DNA of 64,000 bases, from NCBI GenBank assembly GCA_033296885.1, contig MU863879.1, forward strand, positions 248,001-312,000, read 5' to 3'. A program made the position numbers and the translations under genes. Of the stretch, positions 44,201 through 54,469 are shown in pieces. How positions within the stretch are numbered: position 1 is the first letter of the stretch; every line of letters begins with the position of its first letter. The notes under the pieces are model-generated. The model made no database searches. It saw nothing but the letters and a program-made list of their open reading frames with translations, and was not told the origin of the DNA. Origin of the DNA: Triangularia verruculosa (lineage: Eukaryota > Ascomycota > Sordariomycetes > Sordariales > Podosporaceae).

Positions 44201-45957
44201 ATGACAGATCACTGTCGGATGCACCCTATACAGCGAGGAGAGCTTTGCGGCACCAGCCGAGCGCCATGAATCTTATGAATAGAAAAGACAGCGCCAAGTC
44301 AGGGCCCGAGACAGGCACAACCGAAGCTAATGCCTTTGGGCAAGTCGAAGGGCCCCTCAGTCAAGGATTGCGAGTTTCGTCCTATCCCGAGACGGAGACT
44401 GCTCTTGCTTATGCAAGGGAGCGTCTTCAAGGCCACCATACCTACACTGGAAGTGACCCGAATATCATCCGGATGCTTGATAACATGTACATTGAAAATT
44501 ATCCAAGGGATCTCATGGAGTTTGGCCCGCTCGTAACGCCAGCCCGGCGGAGAAAATCAAGCCGGCAGTCTGTGCCGGCGGGATACGAAGAGCCATGGAA
44601 GCCATCTGGCAAGCTCGTCGGCGTGCTGGCCGAGCATGTTGGACCGATCAATCGGGTCGTTCCCTCGCCTGACCATCGGTTCTTCCTTACAGGCGGAGAT
44701 GATGGTTGTGTCAAGGTCTGGGACACGAAACGACTGGAGCGGATGGTCACCCACAAGGCAAGGCAGACGCACAAACACGCTCCAGGTGCGAGGGTGCTCG
44801 CTATGTGTTTTGTTGAAAACACGCACAGCTTCGTCAGCTGCGCCAGCGATGGCAGCGTTCATATTCTCAAGGTCAACTCCATTCTTAGTGGTATGAGCTG
44901 GCGGTACGAGAAGCTGAAGCTGCTCCGGGAGTATACCGGCCTCCAGGAAGGGGAGTATGTCGTCTGGTGCGAGCACTACAGGCAGGAAGCCAACTCGGTG
45001 TTGGTGCTGCTGACCAACAAGTCGAATATTCTTGGGATTGACCTGAGGACGATGACGGAGTTGTACAGGCTCGAGAATCCGGTTCATCATGGCACCCCGA
45101 CGTGCTTTTGTCTTGATCGCAAGAAGAACTGGCTTTGTCTGGGGACGTCGCACGGGGTGCTGGATCTGTGGGACTTGAGGTTCAAGACGAGATTGAGGGG
45201 GTGGGGGGTGCCGGGGAAGTGCTCGATTTATAGGATCGCCCCTCACCCTGCTAAAGGGAGGGGCAGATGGGTTTGCGTTTCTGGAGGGACGGGGCAGGGG
45301 GAGATTACGGTGTGGGATTTGGAGAGGTGTATCTGCCGGGAGGTGTACAGGGTGGCGGGGAATAAGGAAGGACCGAAGGGGTATGATCCGTGGGAGGTGG
45401 ATGAGGATAAGCCGGAGGGGATGCTGGGGCGGTTTGCGACGAATATTGAGCCGGCGAGCACGGGGAATACGGATAGGGGGGTGAGGGCGATGACGGTTGG
45501 CATTGGGGCCGGGGAGGATATCAGGGATGTGAGGCACGCTTTTATCATCACAGGGGGAAGTGACAAGAAGTTGCGGTATTGGGATTTGATCAGGGTGGAT
45601 AACAGTGTGATTTTTAGCGGGTTGTTGCCGGAGGATGGGAGGTTGGGGTACTCGACTAGTCATCCGACGGCGAGCATGACGCTGCATACGGAACGGCCGC
45701 CGAATCAGAAGGAGAAGGGGAAGGGAGATGGGACGGGGGGGCCGGCGGCGGCGAATGGAGGGAGGGGGACGGAGCAGGTGGAGCAGCCGCCGAAGAGGGT
45801 GAAGCCGCAGCAGGCGAGGAGTACGGTGATTTCGGCGGAGCAGCAGGGGCTGTTGAGGAGTCATATGGATGCGGTGATGGATGTGGCTTGGTTGGAGTCG
45901 CCTTATCCGATGACGGTGAGTGTGGATAGGAGCGGGACAATTTTGTTGCTGCAGTGA
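41237..45957 (+). CDS. vps15: Vps15-type protein kinase, regulatory subunit of PI3-kinase Vps34
   Basis: Vps15 anchors and activates Vps34 for endosomal sorting and autophagy. Exons are 41237-41447 and 41504-45957 (56-nt intron), giving 1,554 residues. MGQGFSLA is an N-myristoylation signal. The kinase domain shows IYHGDIKTENTLVTSWNW with Asp144, YLSDFSSSFKPV in place of DFG (as usual for Vps15) and AMDVFSVGCVIAELF. HEAT-like repeats follow at about 380-720 (YLVALLNDKSEIVVIAAIRT). A Ser-rich, disordered linker spans about 830-1040. A WD40 propeller forms the C-terminus (VGPINRVVPSPDHRFFLTGG, then GCVKVWDTKRLERM). Length and domain order match fungal Vps15. Confidence 0.95.
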
Positions 45958-46457
45958 TGGGGACATATGGCAAGGAGTGAGGATCAGGCTTTGGGACAGA
46001 TATTTATGATTGGAGTTGTATATGGTTTAGATATGGGTTATGATGATCTTTTAGCTAGAGGTGAGAATACCTACTGCTTAAGAAGTGCTTCCTGTGCGCC
46101 CAAAGACATGCCCATGGAGGGTTAGGGTCAAGAGGTGTCGTTGCCAGGCGGTGAGAGGCAATACTCCACAATTCATTCTGCCGTTCAGCCTTGTGGAGCT
46201 TTCTGGGGAGGGTGTGTGCTGTTGCGCCGCCGCGTCCCCAAAGTCCACTTGCACGCGACAAAACAGCTTGATTTTCTGGAACTGGCGAATTTACGACCTT
46301 GCGAAACACAAGCATTGCGGAGATCTTTCGATTTGCCCCCGGCGCAACAGAACCGACCTATATCTCGAGAACTCCTTTTCTCCTCAATAATTCTTACAAA
46401 AGTCAACAATAAAACGAAACCCGCCGGAATAGAAGGAATAGAAGACCAACCGCCAAA
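45958..46457. promoter_or_regulatory. vps15 3' region and lea1 promoter
   Basis: The 500 bases between tandem genes hold GGGTTAGGGTC at 46119-46129, the same telomere-box-like word seen upstream of bcp1, about 330 bases before the lea1 start. The last 80 bases are A-rich (AACAATAAAACGAAACC), typical of a leader. No gene is seen. Confidence 0.45.
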
Positions 46458-47358
46458 ATGAGGCTAACCCCCGACCTCATCGCCTCGTCCCTGTCATACC
46501 TCAACCCGCTCAAGGAGCGCGAGATTGACCTCCGAGGTATGTTTTCCTGAAAAAGAACAGATACTGTCACTACGAGCTTGTTTACTACCACTGGAGGGGG
46601 GGGAAAAGGCCATAGGATACCCGCCATCGAAAACCTCGCCGTCGCCGGCCCGCACGACTCGATCGATCTGACGGACAATGATATTCAACTCCTCGGGAAC
46701 TTCCCTCTGTCGCCCAGAGTGAGGACGTTGTTGCTGGCGAGGAACAGGATCAGCGCGATTCAGCCTGGTGTGGTGCAGGCGCTGCCGGGGTTGAGGAATC
46801 TGAACTTGGCGGAGAACGAGGTGAAGGAGCTGGGGGATTTGGACGTGCTGGGGAAGTGGAGGGGGTTGGTGCATTTGTGCCTGGGGGGGAATCCGGTCGC
46901 GAAGAGGGAGCATTACCGGTATTGGGTTGTTTGGCGGTGCCCGAGTGTGCGGTTTTTGGATTACCAGAAGGTGAGGGAGGTGGAGAGGGAGAAGGCTAGG
47001 GAGTTGTTTGGGACGGGTGAGGAGCCGACGGAGTTGGCGATGAAGGTGAGTTTTGAGATATGGGAGAGGAAGAGGGGTTGATGATGCATGGCTGACTGGA
47101 AGGTGAAAACAGATTATGGGGGTCAAGAGCAAGACTTTTGATTCGACCGCTACTTCGGGGGGTAAGGGGGGTGGGCAAGGGGGGGACACGTCCAAGTTGT
47201 CGAGGCTGAAGTTGACGGATAAGGAGAAGAGGAAGTTGCAGGAGTTGATCAAGAAGGCGAATTCGTTGGAGGAGATTAATAGGCTGGAGAAGGCGTTGTT
47301 GGAGGGGAGGCTGCCGCCGGGGATTATTGTGGAGGATGGGGATGCTATGGAGGAGTGA
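46458..47358 (+). CDS. lea1: U2 small nuclear ribonucleoprotein A' (Lea1)
   Basis: Exons are 46458-46536, 46609-47045 and 47113-47358, giving 253 residues. The protein opens MRLTPDLIASSLSYLNPLKE and REIDLRGHRIPAIENLAV, the conserved first leucine-rich repeat of U2A'. The LRRs continue (DSIDLTDNDIQLLGNFPLSP, RVRTLLLARNRISAI, LRNLNLAENEVKELGDLDVL) to the cap HYRYWVVWRCPSVRFLDYQK. The C-terminal exon is Lys/Glu-rich helical (RLKLTDKEKRKLQELIKKA). With the U2B'' protein it binds stem-loop IV of U2 snRNA in the spliceosome. The start follows CCAAAATG. All splice phases close. Confidence 0.95.
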
Positions 47359-47920
47359 GAGGATGGTGTTCTTGCGCTCGCTTAGAGTGTAGGGAGCTGG
47401 AAGGACGACGAAATTGATGTTTGTGGCTGGGAGAAAAGATACCAAAATGTATAGAATAATGCTCAAGTGGTGTGGAAAATGGTACATAATTCCCGTTGTG
47501 TGTCTCGAGCTGATGGCTGATCTGTGCTAGGCGTTTTTCTCGAGCATTTTTGTCGTGCTACTCCATAGCGGGACAACTGCGTCTGTCAGGTTTGTCATTC
47601 CAGTCCCCTTCGCTGTTAATCGACCCGTCTACGCAGTATTTTGGGGATTGTGTCCTTTGTAAGCAGCCCCTAAGAATCGCTGTAAGTGATGGCGAAAGTG
47701 AGCGGGTGGTGGTGTAAAAGTGGGGCCATCGTTGGGCATTTCGATCACTTGCTGTGGAAGCAAGACCCGACGTCTTCCACTTTGACAACAACAATCATGC
47801 TGCAAGTCTAGGTTATGCCCAAAAAAGACAACGCCCGGTTCTCTTCTTTTTTGAGCTCCTCGACACCCTATCCCGCCGCTGCTGTCTTTCCTTGTTTCTT
47901 TGGATGAAAATTGAAGCAAG
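47359..47920. other. Spacer between lea1 and the F-box-like paralogue
   Basis: No gene is supported. Minus-strand frames at 47558-48048 overlap the next gene's first exon and have no features. The last 60 bases (CTGTCTTTCCTTGTTTCTTTGG-like pyrimidine run) look like a leader. Confidence 0.45.
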
Positions 47921-50262
47921 ATGTCAGCCTCGACCTCTGGGTTATTTCCGCTACCACAAGGCTCCAATGTGTCATCGAACGACGAAAGCGATGGCGACCA
48001 CTGGGATGATGGGTCCATATCCGTCACTTCTGATGATGTCTTGTTCAACTACTGTGTTCCTCCGCGATGCCGACTTTGTACATTTCCGATAGAGGATCAA
48101 GAGATGATGGTAGCTTCACGTAAGCGGACACTCAAGATCAGTGGACCCTAGGTACCGACGCATCTGATTAACACATGATCTAGGTCCCGATAGCTGCCAG
48201 ATTAGCCGCCCTTTTGAGAACACTACGTCTAGTCATGGAACAGTGGTTGATTATTATGAGAAGAGGTATATTTCGGAGTTGACACCATGTCCTTCAGGCT
48301 GTGCCCACCATCCTTACAGGTATCCCTCGAGCAGGCATACTAAAGGGTATCATGTGGAATGCTACAATTATGCAGGCAAAAGCTTCAAACATGACGAACA
48401 TGGTCCAGGAGGGCTTTGTCCGTCCCCGGAGTTTCTCGAGGCCGTTCAGTATGGATATGAGCAGCTGCCCTCTTACGACCTGAAACGACGCAAGCGGGTA
48501 CAGGAAGTTATCGCAGCCAAACTACGCATCATTTGGAGCTTTCTCCCATATGAGATCTGTCTCATGATATCTCAACATCTGGTACGCGAGTACACTATCG
48601 GCAGATTCGACGCCCTATGGCCCAGTCGGAGACGCATTGCAAGTAGCAAGGATCAGCTATGGATGCGGAAGCCGATTTGGGCTCTCTATATTGATATCGG
48701 AGGTGTCGAGTATATCTACGATCTTAAACAGACCGACGAAACGGATAAATACAAGCACGGCGGAGAACAGCGAGACTACCGCCAAATTCTGGATCCGGCT
48801 ACGTCAACTGCCGATACTCTCTATGTTTTAGAGGACCATCTTGGAGTTCGAAGCATGGTACTTTCCAACTCACAGGATAGGAAAATACATGATCATTCGA
48901 CTCCTGCAGTTTCGGAAGACGGAACATGGTGGAGGGTTATTTCACCGTTACCTCCCTGGCTATACATGGACTATGATGTATGAGGCTTCTATTTCCAGTC
49001 TTATGTTGAATATACTGACGACTTTTGCTGATGTGCAGGATCTGAAGCTCCGGAAGGTTTATCCAGAAACACCCTTCACTCATCCTGATCTGCTATGGTC
49101 AGTGCAGGTTTCCCCGTCCCGGCCTGAGACGGGCCCGCTCGGGTTCCACAACATGGCTCAGTTCAAGCGCGAGGAACCGCCCTTGACAGTCTTTCAGATG
49201 GTCCCATTCCAAATCAACGGGCCAGACATCACCGGGTACTCGTTCTGTTGGTCCGACGGCTTCCTCTATCTCCACACTCATCATGAGGGTGACGGTGTTC
49301 CTGATATATACAGGAACATTGACAACACGGTCAAGTCAGCTGTCTGGATACATCTTGCCATGGAGCCCGATGAATATATCTTCACTATGTGGTTTCGACA
49401 CTCGTGGGAGTTGCGTGATTCCTGTTTCTGGGTAAGAGCAATTCATTTTGGCGCTATAGCTCCTAATAAACATTCTGACCATAGCCAATAATATCATCAG
49501 ATCCGGACTAGCAAGGACCGGGAAGTTACCATCGGGCCGAGCTTGGCCAACCCTGTTCCCGATGAATGGCCTGGAGCCGAAATAGAATGGGACAGGGTGC
49601 TAGGCCCGCTCGAAGATGCAACGCCCGTTTGGACATATTTCAACCTTTCACAACGCGGCATAAAGATGTTCGTAACACCGACGAGCAGCATAGGAGACAA
49701 GCCAGACTATGGGCCGGACCGCCTTATTCTCGAAGGCTTCTCAGACACTACACCCGCTTGGCTCGATAGTAGCCAAAGCTTGACCGGCCTGGTCGAGATA
49801 ATCCCGTATCGCAGGATGAAAACCTCTGGCGAGGACGATCCAGAGTTCTATTCTCGAATTCTCGGGCTCTGTCTCGTGTACTCCGATGGAAGGAAAAGCT
49901 ACCTTGGCCAAACTCGCTTTGACCTTGCCACCTCCTCAATCGAGATGCGGGATGTTACATCGTTCCACATTGCTGTCAAGATGAAGGACTACTTTGAGGG
50001 ATACACGGACCTTCACTATGTGACCGAGATCCGGCTTTCGCCCCCGTCTCCTGGTGAGGATGAAGGTGTTTGGCGATGGATTCATGTCGATCTTTCCCAG
50101 GATGATCAGTTGGAGTGGTATTTCTATGGCTACGACTGCATGGTGGCGTTTGGGGAGCAGGACACCTGGGACTATGAACAAGACGAAAGCGAGCAAGATG
50201 AAAGCGAGCAGGATGAAAGTGAAGAGGAAGAAATTGAGGCGGATGAAATGGAGGTGGAGTAG
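47921..50262 (+). CDS. F-box-like protein with N-terminal Cys/His motif (paralogue 2)
   Basis: Exons are 47921-48119, 48184-48977, 49039-49431 and 49501-50262 (introns of 64, 61 and 69 nt), giving 715 residues. Intron positions and phases equal those of the 721-residue gene at 9565-11903. The shared Cys/His set is CVPPRCRLC (Cys45, 50, 53), PCPSGCAH (Cys102, Cys106, His108) and GYHVECYNYAG (His123, Cys126). The F-box-like part reads IWSFLPYEICLMISQHLVRE. The C-terminal half shares MVPFQINGPDITGYSFCW and WTYFNLSQRGIKMFVTPT. The RDS repeats of paralogue 1 are absent; instead the C-terminus is a Glu/Asp/Ser tail with three QDESE units. Function is unknown; a substrate-adaptor role is inferred only from the F-box-like segment. 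Confidence 0.87.
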
Positions 50263-50773
50263 ATAGACAGAAGACCAAATTGGGCAAGGTTAAGCTTAAA
50301 GATGCACACTTTTTTTGCACAGAATGAGGTGCAATTTTGACAGCCATTTTTTCCATAGTCAAGAGATTTCGTGATTTCTCACTTCGCCATACTCTTCACC
50401 GGGTAGCACTGCTTCATTACCATGCGGCAAGCTTGCTATTGCTGGCTCGAATGCTAGGGCAAGGCAACCCGCTGTATATGAGATATAAACCGCAGTGTTT
50501 GTTGTCCATTATTACACCCATGGGGAAGGCTTCACCGCAACGGATTCATCACGAGATATCCTCTGAGCCACTATCGTCTACGGAGGGCAGGTCAGTCGGG
50601 CCAAGGCGAAGACCTTAACAGAGCCAGTGTGTAATCTGGTCATTGTAGATATCTTAAATTACGGATACCAAAAATGTTAATTAACTGCGTTCTTATATTT
50701 ATCTATGTGCCAGTGATAGCTACGAAGTAATGTGTCGGTCTTGTTAATGGTAGATGTATGATAGTGGTGAACT

Positions 50774-51046
50774 ACATCCTGGATAAAATAACGGGCATTT
50801 TAAAGTAGGAATAAGGTATGAAGAAGATAGTCGATAGATCTTGAAAGATAGTTAATATGCCTTGAAACGACAGCCAGTAGGCCTTGAAAGATAGTCAACG
50901 GGCCTTAAAAGAGGGCTAATACACCTTGCAAGATGATCAATAGGTCTTTAAAGATAGTCAATAGGCCCTTTCTACCATATTGAAGGCGCAATACTAGCTC
51001 ACAATACCCATCATCTCTTTCATTTTTTACGTCATGTGGACGAAAG
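50774..51046 (-). repeat. 21-bp repeat array with edge motifs on both sides, locus 4
   Basis: About seven copies of the inverted unit (GATAGTTAATATGCCTTGAA, AAAGATAGTCAACGGGCCTT, AAAGATAGTCAATAGGCC) lie at 50815-50972. The complement of the edge motif is present on the left (ACATCCTGGATAAAATAA, 50774-50791) and on the right (ACGTCATGTGGACGAAAG, 51029-51046). This is the only locus where I see the motif on both sides, so it may be the most complete copy of the element. Confidence 0.75.
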
Positions 51047-51149
51047 ACTAAAAGCATCAATGCCCACCGGCCTTTACTGCAAGGATTTCTGTTAAAATTA
51101 CACCAGCAAGTTTGACAGCCATCAAAGTGTCCCAACAGGCATTTGGAGG

Positions 51150-51217
51150 GCCTCGGGGCTTGAAATGTTGGATATCGAAAAGGCGTGGGCATTGGAGATG
51201 GTTGCGCCAGGTCTTGC
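51150..51217 (-). pseudogene. Short coding relic related to 6697-6765
   Basis: The minus strand reads ARPGATISNAHAFSISNISS, matching PGATISNAYIFSISNISS at the decayed gene of 5865-6769. Outside about 68 bases the similarity fades. Within it, the two copies differ almost only by G/A and C/T, always with G or C here and A or T at 6.7 kb. It is too short to be a gene, and the parent family is unknown. Confidence 0.6.
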
Positions 51218-51452
51218 CAACCTCACGACCAACCTCTTCTGCAACCCCCATGGCATCGTCATCTCTGGGAGCCTCAGTTCCCAACCTGTTTGGAATCCGC
51301 TCGCCAATCTTCTGGCCTCGCAGTTCCCCAGGATTTGCGGTTTCCGGGCGAGTTTTCCATCCCCATTTGCCTAATACGTCATGATGATAAACCTGAACCA
51401 TCACCCGCTCAAACCAAACTCACTTAAGGGCGTTAGCTGACCCTAATCTATC

Positions 51453-51572
51453 ACATACGACCATACGCAGTAGAAAGCTCGGGATCCCGTCCGCTCTCCC
51501 CTAGATAAGCTACTGACGGCCGGACTAGTACTCAGGTGGGTGACCACTGGGGAATCCCCGGTGTTGTATGTT
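51453..51572 (+). rRNA. 5S ribosomal RNA
   Basis: About 120 bases begin ACATACGACCATA and end GTTGTATGT, which pair as the 5S terminal stem. Internal control elements are present: GATCCCGTCCGCTC (A-box region, 51483-51496) and GGTGGGTGACCAC (C-box and loop E region, 51535-51547). A T-run follows. The middle (CTAGATAAGCTACTGACGG) differs from the common Neurospora type, so this may be a minor isotype or a weakly expressed copy. A lone 5S gene among protein genes is the norm in sordariomycetes, where 5S genes are dispersed. Exact ends are set by the helix. Confidence 0.92.
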
Positions 51573-51575
51573 TTT
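51571..51575 (+). terminator. Pol III T-run terminator of the 5S gene
   Basis: Five T (after GTTGTATG) directly follow the 3' helix strand of the 5S gene, the usual signal for RNA polymerase III release. Confidence 0.75.
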
Positions 51576-52189
51576 GTCCATATTTTTTAGACTCCACTTG
51601 GTCTCCATGCAGATGTCTTGGCATTTAAACCCCCTTTTTACTCCCTGAACCGTCGGTGTTGTGGTTAAGGAGGGCATAAGGGAAGACCAGGACTTTTTGC
51701 TCTAGAAGGGGTGACGTTTATTTCTTGTTGAAAAGGAAATTGCAGTATCCAGACACCAAAAAACAAGCTAGACACAATCTTAACATCAGGCATGGAAGAT
51801 GTGATTCTGTGGTGATGGACTGTTAGTCTATACCAGGCTTAGATAGATCAAGTGTGATCCAAGGCAGCTCTAAAAAGTTTGCTGGACAACAGATCACTAT
51901 GTGGTAGATAATCTCTCAGATACAGCTCGTGAGATCTTGGTCGAAAAGCACAGAAATACTGGAGGGAATTGGGCTTTTCTCGCGAACTCCTAACGCCTAA
52001 AACTCCTGCACACAGATCGAAATATGAGCAGCATCCTTGTTTTTCCAAACGAATGTCATCAAGGTCCACCGTTACACCACAGAAACCGATTGCCACCTTG
52101 GAAAGCAATGGTCCTTATCACCTCCTTTCCGCATCTACAACCTTGTACCCCCTTCTTCCGCTTCCACTCACGTTCATCATCGCCTACCC
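51576..52189. other. Spacer between 5S and the MFS gene 3' end
   Basis: No gene is supported. The region should contain the MFS gene's 3' untranslated sequence on the right. No repeats or motifs stand out. Confidence 0.45.
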
Positions 52190-54469
52190 TTAGACACCCT
52201 CAACGTCAGCCCTCAATCTCGTCCTCCTCCCAAGGATCCCCGGGTGAGCCTGAACCCTTCCCTCCAGAATATCCTCCCTGATCTTAACCAGCTTCCCCCT
52301 TCTCTCCACAACATAAGGAGCAATATCCTCCTCCAGCAGCCCAATCCTTCTGTCTTGCTCCTCTTCATACCGCAACTCCATGATCTCCTGGGTGGAGAGC
52401 CAGTACCGGCGGTAGACAAACAGACTGCAGACCACAGCCGCAGCGAGGACGCCGCAGGAGATCATCATGTCTTTTCTCAGTGCAGCGGTGTAGACCGTGC
52501 GTATGTCTGCCCACTCTTTATTCGAAAACGGCTGGATGCCGTTGGCCGAAGAAGCGATGTGAGTGAGGATAAAGGAGGGCACCTTGGCGGTGTTGCCGAC
52601 GGCGGAGCGCAGCTTGTCACCCAGAATGGCAGAGGAAACGGCTATACCGATTGAACCTCCAAGAATGCGGAATTGCACGATGATTCCTTGGGCGGAGGCT
52701 AGTATTCTGTTAGGTTGGTGGTCTAAAAGGGGAAAGGAGGGGGGAATGAAGACTCACCGTGATCACCAATACGGCTCTCGAGGTTGACAAACATTGTGGC
52801 TCCGCAAGCAGACATTCCGAAACCAAAGCCGATGAGCGCCAATAACCCCGGATCTTTGGCCTCGAAGGTTGTGTTGTAACCATCGCTGGTGCCAACTGTT
52901 GTCTGTGCTGCGCATCCGATGAGCATGATCAGGCATGCCATGAGAAAGGTTTCAAAGAATCGAGGCTTTTTCTTCCCCGTGATACCGCCGTTGTTGATCA
53001 CACTGGCTGTGACGGTCCCAAGCGCCGAGGAAGCCAGCATGGGAAGGAGCATGAGGCCAGCTTCGAAAGGCGACTTATTGTGTACGACTTGAAAGCGGAT
53101 GGGAAAAGCGTAGACAGCCAAGAGGTAAGGAAAGCCGGTCAAGGCGGTTACCAAAATCGTGGCGATGTATTTCCGGTTCCAGAGGGAAGGGGGGAAGGCA
53201 AAGGCGAGGGACTTGAGTGCAGAACAGCGGACGGCAAATGCGTGCCAGCTGATAAGTAACAGAAGGGCGATGGCGGCACCAACCAGGGGGTAGACGAAGG
53301 TTGGGTGGCTATAAGGGTTAACGCTGGTCGAGTTGAAGTCTGATTGCTGACTTGAAAGATTCTGGAAGGGGAAGACAACCAATACAGCGAAGGCCATCCT
53401 ACTCATTGTGTTAGATGTGAACAGAGATCACGAGGGTCAAGAACTTACAGAAGAAAAGACCCAAGATAGTCGAGCTCTTTCCAGGACCTCTGCTCATATA
53501 CAGGAAGGTATTCCTCGTCGGGCCAAGCCGCAAGGAACACAATGAGAGCCACAACTCCAACAGGGCCGCTGTCTTTTGTTAGTGGTCATGTGCGCATGAG
53601 GGTTGCATGAACCTACTTAATCCAAAAGATCCATCTCCAAGTAACATATTGAGTCAAGAATCCACCCAGGACAGGCCCCATCACACCTGAGGTGGCAATC
53701 ACCATTCCGATAATGGCACCGATGTACTTCTTGTGTCTGTCAGGAGTCATCTCAGGCAAAACGATCATGCTGATGCTGTAGAGACCTGCTTTTGATCAGT
53801 TCGTGCACAATGTGGACAAAACATAAAGATATAGGGGCTCACCTGCACCGCCCATTCCCTGAAATGCACGACAAGCAATGAGCTGCTCGATAGTCTCACT
53901 GAATCCGCAACCAAGAGAGAATGCAGTAAAAATGCCAAAGGCGACAGTCAGAGCGGCTCTACGGCCCACCACGTCGGATACACGGGCGAACAGTGCCGCG
54001 AAGCCAAGGTAAGTGAGGCCATAGGCCAAAGCCACCCAGTTGATGTGCTCAAGATTGTTCAAGTCAGTGGCGATGCTGAAAAGAGAGGTTGCAACGATGG
54101 AGGCATCGAGCATAGAGAGGAAGAGACCAGATGCCAAACTTGGGGGTGTTAGTACTTCTGGAGCAAAAGCTTTGGTCAATGTTGACTGTGGACGTACCAA
54201 AACACGAGAACGAGATAACGGATGCGAGGAATGACAGGGAGCTCTTCAGTGAAGATAGGCCTGGGAATGGAGAGAGGGCGGTCTGCCATGGCCCGGAGGA
54301 CATGAACAGAGTGGTGTTTCTCAGCCTCCGAATTGGCAGGAGTGGTGGTGACAATGGGATTTTTCTCTCCCGTGTCAATGGTGGCTTCGGTGACAATGGA
54401 TGCCTCTTTCTCCGAGTCCACTGCCACTGGAGTGACAGTCACCACCGGGTCTGAGGTTTTGGGTGCCAT
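52190..54469 (-). CDS. MFS drug transporter, DHA2-like (14 membrane helices)
   Basis: Six exons (54469-54198, 54138-53843, 53785-53617, 53568-53449, 53398-52758, 52698-52190) give 668 residues. A cytoplasmic N-terminus of about 85 residues leads to the first helix. Family signatures are SMLDASIVATSLFSIATDLN (the D1-type helix 1), FARVSDVVGRRAALTVAFGI (motif A) and ATSGVMGPVLGGFLTQYVTW (motif C of H+ antiporters). WRWIFWINGPVGVVALIVFL then follows, with later helices through GILVAAAVVCSLF-like sequence. The layout suits a plasma-membrane proton antiporter exporting drugs or metabolites. Introns are 48-59 nt. No biosynthetic genes lie beside it, so a substrate cannot be guessed. The transcript is read toward the 5S gene. 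Confidence 0.92.

Larger units (their letters stand above)
50263..51452. other. Repeat-bearing spacer between the F-box-like gene and 5S
   Basis: This stretch contains the repeat element at 50774-51046 and the relic at 51150-51217. Otherwise no gene is seen. Stop-free frames of 60-115 codons at 51057-51427 exist on both strands because the local sequence is GC-rich, and they are not supported beyond the relic. Confidence 0.45.

Noticed and set aside
44557..45966. 469-codon minus-strand frame inside vps15
   Set aside because: Antisense shadow of the WD40 part of vps15; Pro/Arg/His-rich translation with no domain.
9565..51217. Simple inverted segmental duplication joining the two accessory blocks
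   Set aside because: Gene, repeats and relic occur in both blocks, but the relative orientation of relic and edge motif differs, so one collinear event does not explain them.
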